Source of the DNA: Zerene cesonia | Lineage: Eukaryota > Arthropoda > Insecta > Lepidoptera > Pieridae | Direction: 5' to 3' | NCBI RefSeq assembly: GCF_012273895.1 | Contig: NC_052106.1 | Location: 5,394,001 to 5,458,000 of the forward strand | DNA length: 64,000 nucleotides | Shown: positions 1 to 13,400 of the stretch, one piece after another | Position numbering within the stretch: position 1 is the first letter of the stretch | Layout: each line of letters begins with the position of its first letter | Notes under the pieces: model-generated | The model's database searches: none | The model's input: only the letters and a program-made list of their open reading frames with translations | Told to the model about the DNA's origin: nothing | Position numbers and translations under genes: made by a program

Positions 1-3000
1 GATTTTTTTTAACAATTATGAAGTCATTATAAATTCTTTATCGGAACACGTTTCGGTGAATGGTTCTGTTGCGTGCGCAAACAAATGTCAGACCTGCATC
101 TACGTCATAAGTAGATGTAACGTCCGACATTAACAATTCGGTTTTTTATTACTCAGAAAAACAGTGGATTAAAAAGGTTTTAGTCATAAGATATTTAACA
201 AATATTCGATTAAAAGAAATATTAATAGTGTTACAGAATAATAAGTAGCAGTATCTTAATAATATTTAGGAATTTTTCAATCCTTATAAACCTCAATGAT
301 TAATTTGATATGATTCGCAACTCTTGAGTCTTGGTACTTTGGGCTTCATACGGCATATCTCATGTTAGATTTTAGTAAACGTACGTATTACTTTACCACT
401 TTACTATTCATAAAAGCGTTAATTTATGTTTAAACATGTACAATTCTTTGGCAACTTTTTTGGAACAATATTTGTACAGTTTGAGTAAATTTATATGCGT
501 TACTAGAGTATGTTACGTAGTAGGTTCCTACTTTAATTAAGCTGTACATATTTCATTCATTACACAAAGAATAATATAAAAGTAACAAGTGTATACTAAG
601 GTACTAGTATAGCAATATAATATATATTATCTGTGCCTGAGGTTAACATTTATAACATGACAGGTTAATTACGCGTCGTCACCGACATTTCACTTGTCTG
701 GTAGGTTTCCTGGAAGAATGTAATTGACTCTGTAAAAACGAATTTTATTTAATCACTTTTGTCTACATTTGTATAATTTACGTAGCACTTGACCATAATT
801 GTTTTTAATAAAGTAAAAACTTTTGTCAAGCTTAATTCATATTTACTGGTAATAATACAGATACAGAATTTGTTTGTTTGTTTGAACGCGTTCTTGTTTT
901 ACATGAATTTTCATAATTATATTTTTGAAAAAAGGTCATCGATGTCCCTGGGGTAGGTATCAGTCTGAATTTTAATATAAAAAGTATCACGTCAATGGGT
1001 TGGAAACAAACTCGTTATCCATTAATTAAGCCCAAAAAATACTGAGATTAACGTGTATCAAACAAAAAACTCTTCAATATTATTTTATTTGTACAGATAA
1101 CAATAATCAAAGCTTCAGAAAATGTACATTGTGACACGAGAATTTTATATATTATATAAAGATTTATATACAACGTAGAAAGTAGATAAATCTCATGGTT
1201 GTGGGTGGAAACAATAAGAATATTATATATATTTATTTACCTCTATTCGGTCATTCACCTGCGTAAATTATTGAAATCACCTAAACCTTACTACTTCTAG
1301 CTAAGTATAATTTTTAAGACGCCTATAACAGGTAACTCTAAATTCCAATAGTTGTGAAATCATTAAAACACATGCTGAGACTGTTATAATAAATTGTCAT
1401 TAAATATCCGCAGTTAGTGATGAAACTGTTGGTACTAAAAACGATATTTGGGATTATTGCACACCTGTCCTTCACCATATCTTGGCTTAGTTATGTAAGT
1501 TACTAATTGTGAAAACCTATAATTCATACGATATACATATGGCTATAATTAGCACATTTTCAGCTAAAAGTGTTACGTATCTGTGCTAATTAGGCAACGC
1601 CATGCTAAAACATGATGGCATATAAGGAATGTTTCTTTCATTTTGGCTAACTGCGTAAGTATGTTCAGGAAGTAGGAACCATAAGGAGAAGAATATTGTA
1701 GGATGTTTTCCGTTTCACGCGTTGGTTTAGATATAATTTTAGCTTTATATTTTGAAATTTTAAATTTTCGTAGATTTATTTATTATAAAAAAAAATAATA
1801 TAAACGTTACATTTGCATTATTTACGAGTAAGTAAGAGAGGAAAGACGATTATATCACAGTTATATAATTCATTTGGAACATTTCAAGACAGCTCAAAAA
1901 CCACACAGCCTATAGACAAATGCTACGTACGTAGAAAGGGAGATTCTAGGGGAAGAAGGGGGTGGAGTGTCATGGGTTGTTGAGCCTTGGGCTTAAAATA
2001 TTTATGTATTATGTCAACACATCCTGTTCGTGTAAGGAAAGAGGAAAGATATTAGTCTACGTAACTTGATATTGTTATTTAAATAATGTTAGATATTTTT
2101 ATTACATGAATCTATTACTAGCTTACCGCCTACGGCTTAGCCCGCGTAGTCGCTAGAATAGAAAGACAGACCCAAACATAGTTCCAACATAATTAATATT
2201 GACTGCTAGCTTGCTTACATTGCTGGTCCTTGCGTTAAAGATCATACTGTTTATGTTGCAATAATTGGCCATTGTATAAGCAAAAAATATTTGTTTATAC
2301 AGAAAACATTGTATTTGTCTTCAAAGGAGGACTATACTTAACTTTTGCTTCTAAGGTTTAGATGAAAAAGGGAATAAAATGTCTGTGGCAGCATAATATT
2401 TGCTTCAGTTTTATTAATTGTCACTTGCCAGCTTTCAAGCGCGCCGTTTTACATTTTTCAAGTCGACGTGTTAAATGTATTATCTGAATTGGAAGGTCTG
2501 TGACTTGACTAAATCTATTACAAAAAACGCCGTTTAAAAATAACGAGTTTTGCAAACAAGTTCGCTGTTTTTCATCTCTCGCACACACTACCTACGTGTA
2601 TAATATGATTAAATATATAGTTAATAGTAAAATGCTAAGTAATGTTCATATTTTAGCCAACTTTTTAGTTAAATTTTGACTTGAGACGAGATTTCTTTTT
2701 ATATTTAAGAGTGATTTATTATTTTACCAATCTGAAAAAAAAGCTATCTATCAATTTCGTGTGTAGTTCTACTACAGTAATACACGCAAATTCTGTGGTA
2801 TTTTTGATTACAAATAGTTAGTATTAAAGTTACTTCATTAGTACTTTGTTCTCATATACATCTGCGTTCAATTGAACATTGTACCGGAGATATTAAACGT
2901 GCCCAATTATTTCGATTTTATTTAAAATAAATCTTGAATTTCCTTTCACTGACTGATATCTCTACTTAGCAACTTAGCGTTATAAATTAAAGGAATGTTT

Positions 3001-3872
3001 TTTACCCTTAATACTACATATAATAGGTAGCTGACATTATACCCAGACTGTATTGTAAGTCGAATACATAATTGTACCATTATTAAACTAGACTTATTGT
3101 GTCCATATTGAATTTGTTTATGGTGGTACAATGGATAACCTTCACGCCGGTGTATTGTACGAGATCGTAAATAAATTAAAGGTCTCGTACACTTGTTTCT
3201 ATGTGCATAGTAATCAATATTCATTACTTATTAATTTATTAGTTTGTTTACAAGTAACAGGCAGAATTATAACGGTTTGAATACAATTTAATATACAGGT
3301 AGGTTTAATCTATCCTAAATACGTATATTTCACGTCTTTAATATAAAAAATAAACCTATTATTTGGATGTTACTTGTAAATATCATAGAACTATCACATC
3401 TAGTCAAAGCATGTGTATTAACTAAAAATTAAATTAATGCTTGCCTAATCGCCACAGGCAATAGTAACTGCGAAGCAATGGTAATCTAAGTATTACATTG
3501 TGTGGTAATAGGATTTACGCTAAGGTACAAAATATAGATATGTTCTTAAGTAAACACATTCTCTATAAATCATTGAAGGATACGTTGAATTAAATAGTTG
3601 ACCAAGTACTATTTGTAAATACTAACATCCAAACAGACTAATATACGTAACTCATGTACCTACATAAAGAAGTGCCAAATCTCGGAGTCGGCACAATCAA
3701 AACCACGCTAATATAACATTAACGCAATAATTATTGCTGCCACTGAACATTCGCAAATATCATAATGACCTTCAGCTTGATGACGGAACCAGGCTTAACA
3801 GTAGGTCTATTCCTAGGGTTGGCAAATGCAATTATGAAAGATTAGAGTTAGGCGGATTCGTGCTGTTTATCT
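1..3872. other. Intergenic AT-rich DNA, no gene seen
   Basis: I see no exon with coding character or good splice sites on either strand. The open frames here are short and AT-driven. The only structure noted is an imperfect inverted repeat at 85-130. It may contain the upstream non-coding exon or promoter of the dehydrogenase gene that starts at 7478, but nothing in the sequence proves that. Confidence 0.6.
85..130. repeat. Imperfect inverted repeat (hairpin)
   Basis: Two arms of about 19-20 bases, beginning ATGTCAGAC and ending GTCCGACAT, flank a 7-base loop (GTCATAA). The inner CATCTAC/GTAGATG match is perfect and the outer part has a few mismatches. It could be a remnant of a small foldback element; no target duplication is evident. 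Confidence 0.5.
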
Positions 3873-4056
3873 TCTAATATATAAAATTCTCGTGTCACAG
3901 TTTTCGTTGCCATACTCCTCCGAAACGGCTTGACCGATTCCTCTGAAATTTGGTAAGCATATTGGGTAGGTCTGAGAATCGGCCAACATCTATTTTTTAT
4001 CCCGATATTCCTACGGGATACGGACTTACGCGGGTGAAACCGCGGGGCGCAGCTAG
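3873..4056 (+). mobile_element. Helitron-like non-autonomous element, chimeric type (copy A)
   Basis: Starts TCTAATATATAAAATTCTCG and ends with the hairpin CGCGGGTGAAACCGCG followed by GGGCGCAGCTAG and then T. A 5' TC, a 3' hairpin just before CTAG, a T after the end and no target duplication are Helitron traits. The first ~120 bases match the copies at 5270 and 5449, while the last ~60 match the copies at 6297 and 6989. It is nearly identical to the copy at 51077. It encodes nothing. Family assignment is from memory of lepidopteran repeats. Confidence 0.72.
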
Positions 4057-5269
4057 TTTTAATATAAAACTTTAAAATAAAAAAGTAATATCTGTGCAGT
4101 ATAGATTTATTATACTGCATTTTATATACTATATAGATTTATTTTGCATTTTATCCGTGTAAAAATAATACGAAACCAGAAAAAAAAACCATTTAAGGCT
4201 ATTTCGTGCATCAGTTTGACTCTAGAATTTTGAGTATTGAACTTGCTGTATAACATGGTACTATTAAAGAATATGATGAAGATTTGTCCACTTTAAAATT
4301 AACATTGTGTCTTTATGTTTGCTATTACACCTGAAGTTTTGATGGGGATGACATAGTATATGTAGAATAGATCCTAACAACACGTAGACCATATGAATAT
4401 ATAAAAATAAAAACTATTCCAAATATTAACCTTTTTGTATATCTGTTACAAATGCGCATACAATCAGTGGAGTAGCTTAAGCAGTGTATAATATATTTTT
4501 ATGTTAATATAATTATGTGAAAACCCTAGTTTAAGCACAGTTTGTGCAATGATATTGCGCTGTCGACCGACGATAGGTTGCGACATGGTCGTCGACGTAT
4601 GAAGGAGTAAACGACTAGCTTCTACCATACCACCATTCTGTACCACGTTCCATGTCAATGAATCATTTTAAAACATCAGTACCAGTTTCGTGCACAAAAA
4701 TTAGCCCCTGAGGCACTCAATACAATCAAACTGATAATTAAATATATGTAATAAATGCGTTCGTATCTATTCGTAATCTAGTATTGTATATTGCGCAGAT
4801 ATTAAACAATTATTATGTAACCTCTAGTTATAAAGTAAATTGCATTTCTAAAACGCAATAAGCATTTAGGCAAACACAATTTTTGTATTCTATTTCTCGT
4901 CTTCCTTTATTAATGACATAAAAGTATAAATCACGTTGAAAATATATCAAGAGTAAATAAAATACTGAACAATGATTCTTATAAAAATTATATTTTGTAA
5001 TTAAGGATCCGTGTGAAGTGATAGCTATTGTGTCTGCTGAGAATATGCACTGCATGTTTAAAGCATTGCGTGCACTGGCTGTTATATCCGATGCAATTCA
5101 TGCATTGTTGATTTGTTCTTAATTATGTATTATGTGCATTTAATTCATAAAAAATAGATTACAAAGAAAAAGTTTCGAGACTTTAATAAGAATTTATTTA
5201 TAATTTTTGTAATTTATAAAAAAACTGCAAAAAAGAATAATAATAACATTACACTGATGTTTAAAGTAA

Positions 5270-5448
5270 TCAAATATATAAAATTCTCGTGTCACAGTTT
5301 TCGTTGCCAAACTCCTCCGAAACGGCTGGACCGATTCTTATGAAATTTTGTGTGCATATTGGGTGTGTGTGAGAATCGGCCAACATCTATTTTTCATACC
5401 CCTAAAGGATAAGAGTAAGGCAGAACAGCGTTTGCCGGGTGCAGCTAG
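5270..5448 (+). mobile_element. Helitron-like non-autonomous element (copy B, tandem left)
   Basis: Begins TCAAATATATAAAATTCTCG after an A and ends GCCGGGTGCAGCTAG. Its 3' part (AAGAGTAAGGCAGAACAGCG) differs from that of the copy at 3873. It is followed with no spacer by another copy in the same orientation, so the two form a head-to-tail pair. Confidence 0.7.
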
Positions 5449-5627
5449 TCTAATATATAAAATTCTCGTGTCACAGTTTTCGTTGCCATACTCCTCCGAA
5501 ACGGCATGACCGATTTTGATGAAATTTTTTGTGCTTATCCGGTATCTATGAGAATCGGCCAACATCTATTTTACATACCCGTAAATGATAAGAGTAAGGC
5601 AGAACAGCATTTGCCGGGTGCAGCTAG
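5449..5627 (+). mobile_element. Helitron-like non-autonomous element (copy C, tandem right)
   Basis: Starts TCTAATATATAAAATTCTCG immediately after the CTAG of the preceding copy and ends CCGGGTGCAGCTAG followed by T. It is the same family as the left unit but not identical to it (for example CGGCATGACC against CGGCTGGACC), so the pair is not a very recent exact duplication. Confidence 0.7.
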
Positions 5628-6296
5628 TATTATTATAAAATTATAGTTTTTTTTTTTATTTTATTGTGTGATCTTTTTAATAAAAAGGTTCCCAGAGAAA
5701 AATCTTCACAACGATTATTTAAACACTTTCATTTACACACAAGAGTTCGAGAATTTTTTATATATATACTCACATATATACTTATGTGTTATTTTAAAGA
5801 GAAAAAAAATTGTAGTAAAAGTTTTTCGAAGCAAGTAACCATTAAACAGTGCCGAATTTCTCAGATATCCAAAGGAAACAGTCAAGGGCAAAGGACCGGT
5901 CTAACAAGTTCTACAAACATATAAACATTTTGTAACGGACAGTTTTGACAAGGTTATAATTTTAATATTTCAAATTATTATCATCGGAGTCCATCGTCCC
6001 AGTTTCATAATAAAGTGGATATAGTTACAGTGAAATGATTTTTTTATAAAATGCAATAGCCTAAATACGTTTTGGGCAATATGTTATACTGAATATTTTC
6101 ACATCATTATAACAATAAATGTCCCAAGAATGTTCATACGTCCATCATTAAAAAAATCAATAAAAAGTAAAAAACAAGCGTAGATACATATTCAAATGCG
6201 TTCAACTAAATACTTTATGATGTGTTTATGATGCTGCAGGCGGGAACAAATATAGTTTTGGGTAGATTTTTCTCGCAACGTGTTAATATATACAAA

Positions 6297-6498
6297 TCCT
6301 ACTAATATTATAATTTCGAAAGTTTGTAAGAATGTGTGTGTGTGTTTGTTGCTCTTTCACGCAAAAACTACTGAACCGGTTGCAATGAAATTTGGTACGT
6401 AGATAGCTGGACAACTGGAATAACATACAGGCAACTTTTTATCCCGATATTCCTACGGGATACAGACTTACGCGGGTAAAACCGCGGGGCGCAATTAG
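6297..6498 (+). mobile_element. Helitron-like non-autonomous element (copy D)
   Basis: Begins TCCTACTAATATTATAA after an A. It carries the stretch around GAACCGGTTGCAATGAAATT typical of this lepidopteran family and ends with the ACCGCGGGGCGC hairpin region. The terminal CTAG is mutated to TTAG. Its 3' ~60 bases match copies at 3873 and 51077; its 5' part does not. Confidence 0.68.
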
Positions 6499-6965
6499 TT
6501 TTATATATATTTTTTTATTTTCTTCTACTTTGCTATTAAACTTTTTAACATTGGACTTCTAGTTTTTCGTAAATCACGACAAACCGTTTTTACCACTAAT
6601 AGCTGATGTTAATACCGGATATTTATATCAATATTTTGTAAACTTAAAAACACCCCTTTCTATTTCCACATGTAAGAAGGCCGGTATTTTTTTTATTTTT
6701 CCTAACATTATTTATATTCTCTACCTTTTTCGATACTTCATCCTATAGAACTCTGTTTGTTTTACAGCTTGAGTCCGAGTCTATAACAATAGATGTTAAT
6801 TTGAAAAGATTCTCAAAATTTTATAGTTCCAAAATTTTTAATTTCATACTAAGGCATTAAAGTCAGAATAAGCCCACTTAAAACCGTGGGCTGTTTCATT
6901 AAAGTGTTTCAAAAATTCTGTGGACAAACGACAGAAATACAAAAAGAAATACATAGCACAACTGA

Positions 6966-6985
6966 ATCCTATCCTATCCTATCCT
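6966..6985. repeat. (ATCCT)4 microsatellite
   Basis: Four perfect ATCCT units lie directly upstream of a Helitron-like copy. The unit resembles the TCCTACT start of that element, so it may have arisen from its 5' end. Confidence 0.85.
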
Positions 6986-6988
6986 ACT

Positions 6989-7146
6989 TCCTACTAATAT
7001 TATAAATGCGAAAGTTTGTAAGGATGTATATGTGTGTTTGTTGCTCTTTCACGCAAAAACCTCTGAACCGGTTGCAATGAAATTTGGCAACTTTTTATCC
7101 AGATATTCCTACGGGATACGCGGGTGAAACCGCGAGGCGGAGCTAG
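6989..7146 (+). mobile_element. Helitron-like element, internally deleted (copy E)
   Basis: Begins TCCTACTAATATTATAAATG and ends GGCGGAGCTAG followed by T. Compared with the copy at 6297, a piece is missing between AAATTTGG and CAACTTTTTATCC, and another before the terminal hairpin. Same orientation as the neighbouring copies. Confidence 0.68.
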
Positions 7147-7381
7147 TAAATCATAAAGCAAGACACAACAAAAAGAAGAACAATATTCCTGATTCGGAAT
7201 ATTTTCAATATAATATATATGTACACTTATTCTTTGGTAGCGACATCAATAAATGGCCCACTTTAGCATTGGCCTAGAATTGTCTTTTTATATCAAATAA
7301 TATATGCGTACGCTTGCATTTCATAAATGAGTATTTTTTGTTCACATAGCAAATATTTAATACAGTTTTTCTTTCTTTCAG

Positions 7382-7477
7382 ATAACACGAAACAAATACC
7401 AATGTGGTAATGACTAACGGGACACGTGCTAAAGGATATATGCTATAATACCTAAGTAAACAAAATAATTTAATAAA
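7382..7477 (+). other. Probable 5' UTR part of the SDR exon
   Basis: A pyrimidine-rich stretch ending TTTCTTTCTTTCAG at 7381 looks like a splice acceptor 96 bases before the ATG at 7478. This suggests that the first coding exon is not the first exon and that transcription starts further upstream. Confidence 0.45.
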
Positions 7478-10400
7478 ATGTCGATGGAAAATCAAGAGTA
7501 CGTTAATGGCATGAGGCCGGGCCCTTTGACGAGAGAGATACCAGAGTGCATGAGAAATAAGTATAGCTTGATCCAATCTATTTTCGATCTTATTGTCACA
7601 TTGGTGACAGTGATTGGGTATCTGTTCCAAGGAATATATAGATCGATCATAGGGAAGCCGAAGAAAGACCTGAAGGGTCGAATTGCCTTGATCACGGGCG
7701 GAGGAGGCGGTCTAGGAAGCCTTATTGCCTTACGACTCGCGAGGCTCGGATGTGTAGTTGTACTATGGGATATAAATAAACAAGGTCAGTAATTGCATAA
7801 TTTATTATCATTACAGCATCTATTCTGGGCTACTTAACATTAATATATTCAGCACGTTTTCAAAATTTGCACAACAATCACCTGTTTTGCTAGTTAAGCA
7901 TAATTTTTATGACTTGAAAAAAATGTTCATTGGTAATAACAGTTTAAAAAGCAGTCTTTGTGTTTTTATTCCTGACGATTTGAATGTAAAAAAAGCTTAA
8001 TTAAAAAATTTTACCACCATAATGTACATTTAAATGCAGTCAAGTTTTCTGTTTTAATATCAAGTTGATGACCTTGCACCTACAATAAAGTTAAAAGGGA
8101 TTTAAAACGCTGCAACTGCATTTAAACATTGCATATGAAATATGTATAAAACAATTTTTAAAACAAAAAAAAATAAACCTCCTTCATAATCACATATAGG
8201 CACTCAAAAGCGAAAATAAATTAGTACAATGGCTACTCACTCATCTATTTGAAGTCGCTGCTAGCCAAGTTATTAGGTAGTACTTAGTAGATAGATACTC
8301 TCCAATAGTATCCACTTACTTACTATTCAGATAGTACCTATTACTACTAGTATAGTATTATTACCTATCTACTGTTCAAATGGATTTTATGTAGTCAAAA
8401 TTAGTAATACCAACTCTCTACAACCTTCTACCTTACTAACAATTTAGTAATCTGTTCTTCTGCACTACAATACTACATATTTTCGAAATTCTTTTAAATT
8501 ATGTTATAAACATGTAATCTCTATGTTATATCATCACCAACGATTACTAATTAGTTGAATATTCATATGACCTTGCAGTAATCGTTTTAAATTTACAAGG
8601 TAGAAAAATATATGTATACGTTTTAGTAACACGGCTTCTCTTGACCTACAAATAAGTAGGCAGATAGATGTATTGCAAATACATCTCTTAATTTTATGGA
8701 TCATTTATTTATGCGTTAATCGTTGGGAAAGTCGGTGAAGTTTATTAACTTCATGTCTGTAGTGATCATAAAGCCACCTTAATCTATTCATTTATATTGT
8801 AAAATGTTCTTTGCTTCTTGTAAAGCTGACTGACATCTGGAATCGATTTTGGAATTGGTTCTATTAATTACTTGCTATTATTCAATCTTATCATTTTTGT
8901 TTGTTATTTATCTATTTTAAAGCTGTCGTTTTAGTATTGATGTTTTTATAGTTTCTGTTATTTCCATATTAGACACATTTATTTCTAATTGGCAGCGTAA
9001 TATATAGTTTATGTTTTATCATTTATCGTTTATCATTGTCGTTTTATTTGACAAAATTAAATTGTTATTGCTTTATTGAGACCTTAATTTTACAGTAATA
9101 GAACTATAGGAATTTTAATCATATAACACAGTTTTTTGTAGGTGTGTATAATTAAATGTTTTTATGAACTTAAATCTTATTTCGAAAAGATTGCAAGTTC
9201 TTGTTGCATATTTTTCATTCGGGAGAAGAAAAAATTTTTACCCGTGGCACAATTTACCTATCTTATTAAAAATACATTTTTTCGATTTATGGTATTGTCG
9301 TATTATGTGAACAAATTTAGATACTAAGAAGTTTTATGTTTTTCAATTATTATTTTCTTGTTAAATATTAATTATTTATTATTAATTATTATTAACAATA
9401 CATGAAATTTAGTAATAAATTATCTATAATAAAGTCACGCAGCAGAATCATTTTTTAAATTATAATCGTGTTCTTTAATTCTTTTATCATTGGTAATATT
9501 GCGAAAATGTGTCTTAATATATATTAATTAAATATAAAAATTACGCAAAGAACTCCGCCTCTTAGGCAAAGCATGGAAAGATAAAAATTATTATTATTTC
9601 TATGGTTATTGTATGTAAATTACTTCGTAAATACTGTATGTAAATTGGGCTGTAAGTATAAAGAACCTATAAAAAGATTATAGCCTCTGTCCCTCCGTTA
9701 TATCTATGGTCCCTCTTTACGTTAATGCTTCCTTATATTCGATCGCGAGAAATAATTGTGTATAAGGGTAAATAATACAATATACCATACCCTATGAGTA
9801 TGATATACTAGTACAACTTCTAAATGAACTGTTTTGTTGCGTTTTATTCTTTTATCACGACTCCAGCTTACATAATTACAATGCATTCAGTGTAAATTCA
9901 CAGATAAAATAAATGAACGTGACTTGTTGTCGAAGCATATTTTTAATCTTAAATAATTTTGAAAAAATTGTTATCTTAACGTGGTCATATATTACTCAAT
10001 AATTATATATATCGCGAAATAATATAATAATAAACTTATAAATTTGAATGGATATTATTTTAGGTGTTTTTATCTTATGTATTTGTTAAAATTATTTAGA
10101 CATTTATTTTACATCGCTAACAGTTGTGTAATAAATGCTATAGCATTGACATATGGGAGATTGAGAATGATATAAATATGACAACATGAAACAAAGAAAT
10201 AACAAGAATCTTCCTATAATAGTAATTAGGATGTTACGTAAGTAGCAAAATGCCTACACATTTCAAGTTTCGCCGTGGCCGGAGTTCGAGCATGTCACGC
10301 GAAACTTGCCTGTTATTTGTTTCGCAAAATGTTACAAAAATGCCAACAAGTGGAGTTTAACGAATACCATAACTTGCGTTGTACAGGTTTTTAATAAAAC

Positions 10401-13400
10401 CATGGCCATTATGCCTTTGTGTACCCAATAGGCTATAAGTCATCGATAATTTTGTGGGCTCTTTATAAAAACATAAAAATCTGTTATAAAAACTCGTGAA
10501 ATTACATTTAATAAAAGAGCGCTTAGTTCAGCAACCGATTACGTACAATAATTATTTTTATTTCGATGTTTTTGAATAATGATGTTGGCAGTCTTAATAT
10601 GTGAAGCAATGGGGATTTTGGGAGTCATCATTACTAATCACTCCTTTATCATAAGAACAATAATGTAAATCAAAACACTATTAATACATATCTTTTTCGC
10701 TTTGTACAAACACTTCAATTGTTTCTAGAAGGCTTAGGGATAATTAAGTTGTCGTTATTAAACCGTTATTAACCACTTAACTCATGGTATAAAACACATA
10801 ATAATTATTGCTTGTCACAAATTACAATATGCGTCAACCCACTTTAACCGACCACAAAGGAGGAGATTTTCAATTCGACTGTATTCTTTTGCTTTTTAAC
10901 TCAATACTTTTTAGACCTACTAAACCGTTTTTTTTTTTAATTTCAAAGCTAGTACGATAGGTCATATGGTCTCATTTAAATTAAGTCTAGTTCTGACAAT
11001 TTGAAGGTGGTTTAGTTTTTTGTTAAAAATAATTATTTACTTAAACGAATACATGCAAGTTGAGGTCATGTGCATAAAACTGTTCAAAGAGATCAAGGCG
11101 TTCTCGTTAATTTTATTTTTAAATTCAAACTATAAATATTATTCAATTGACTGCATAAAGCAAATTTTTTCTTTGAATTTAAGTGATTTAAAGATTTCTC
11201 AAAAATTATCTTGTCACACCTAGAAATCAAACTAACGAAAATCTTAAAAAATTTCACTATTTCCTTTTTTTCGCTTATGAACCAAAAAGCAGATATCGTT
11301 TGTATCGCCTGCAGTATCATAAAATTGTTATAATTTTCTGTTTTTAGTTCATAATCTTTACTAGTGTCATGTTAACTAATTAAAATATTAGCGCCTTGTA
11401 AGTCACGGTATGTTGACTTTTATATCCTGAGAACCTTCGATTATCCCTTATTAATTAATTGAAAAGTTGTACCCCGAAAAAATTCGTTGTGTGTTATACG
11501 GAGACTTTTGTTTCCCAAAAGTCCGTCAGTTTCAGGTTAAGCGCCGACTGCTTGTCTGTCTTTAATAAAACCGAATAAACGTAATTAACGGTTTAACATA
11601 AATAAATTATAATCTACCCAAATGCATAAATATAAACATAAATTGTAAACAGTATGTTCCGGACCACAATTTTTTATAGATTACAATTTTATGGTGACAT
11701 ACCTATAATCTGTAAGATACAAACGGCGCCGAAAAACTTTATACCTATCGTAAAATAGATGGAAACGGTTCACATCTATTTCATAAGGAATATAAGTCTG
11801 AAACCTATCCTATCCTACTACCTATCTAATAACGTAACTGTCCTATTAAACAAGTTTACAAAATAAATTCAATTTGAAGCATAAAGCAGATCTGCCGAAA
11901 ACTGTTTTATGCATACACTACATTAAAGAGAATATTATTATATTCAATAAAGTAGATAAGACTAATCAGAATAACCTTTAACTCCAATACTTTCCATCAG
12001 TCTTTTGTTTGTGAAGTTGAGATAAGTTACAAATATAATATTTGTCTAACAGTTCCTCAAGTAAACGATCTCCCGAGGTATATGTAGAGAAAGGCGTAAA
12101 TAAGCTGAATGAAAATTTACTTAGTAAATATACCTACACGCTCAATACGCCATGGAATGCATCTCCATTATATATGCCTGTTGACGTTTGTGATTGAACA
12201 TTATTAATATCTAGAAACTGAAGAGAATATATCCATACTTATAAATGAAACATTTAAGGAAGTAAAATGAATGCGACAAGCAAATATGGCTTGTGCAAGG
12301 ATTATTATGGAAGTAAAATAGGAAAATAAACGCCAATTTAGACGCACCTTTATAGAGTTACCTATTTATAAAAATGCCATTATATGTATTCAATTAGTGT
12401 GCTACTAGGAAGTCTTAATGTAGAGAATAAGAGCAAATTAATGAATTTGTGTAAATGTTTCGAACTGGGTACCTACTAATTAGAATAATATATTATGTAG
12501 GTACTTTCGAATTATATAATTTAACAAATATCTACTTATTAACAGATTATAAATTATATAACACTGCCAATAAAATTGAAAGTTTATGCTCCCGATCTAT
12601 TTGTAAATAGGTGGATGCATTATTGCAAATAGCTGAGACGATCTTAAATATTGCATTGAATTCGTTTCGTACAATATACCTAACTTATCTTACAATTTTA
12701 CGCCCAGTTTCTTCAAGAATCCTTTAAGCGATGCACAACGTAAATAATAATGTATCTGTTTATTTTATTGCATACTAATGCACTGTAATTACTAATAGCT
12801 TGCTAATGGTCATCACTCATCATGATTACAAATAATAATTAAATTGTTAGATTACACAACATCCTTTACTCTTTTTAAGTTTGTTATAGGTACGTAAAAT
12901 GTCACTTATTTCCCAACTTCGACAGAAGAAGTGTACTGTTTTTCGGGTAATAATGTTATATGTATCAATGTATGTAATGTCCATTACTTAAGCACTAAAA
13001 CTCAAACCGCTAGACGAATGTTGACTGGGCGATTGTTGAAATGATCAGAATTATTGTGGTAATGATATAGGTTATATAAATTAACAAAATGGCGGCTCAT
13101 AATTAAAATAGTAGTAGTAGTAGGAACTCTTTTTTTTTTCTTTCATTAGGTATATGAATTATATCAAATGAAAAGCAGTAAAAATGCCATTTCAATAAAA
13201 CTTAGAAGTAGGGACGTAGGGACTCTTGTTTTCATAATATTCAATGATGTTTGTTTTGGCGTTAGTGTCGCGTTTCTCGTCTCGTACTGATATAAATTAA
13301 CCATACAATTCAATATCAATTAAACTAGGCATAAATATTGGTCATAATATGTATCAATGTTTATGCTTAGTGCGAATGAATTGCTCAATTTTTACGCTTT

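Noticed and set aside
3848..5565. Frames at 3848-4120 and 5338-5565 (minus strand) that share peptide phrases
   Set aside because: The shared phrases come from translating Helitron-like copies; they are not a small gene family.
8270..8390. Imperfect palindromic stretch of TAGTA/TACTA words
   Set aside because: Low-complexity AT-rich sequence with no consistent arms or ends.
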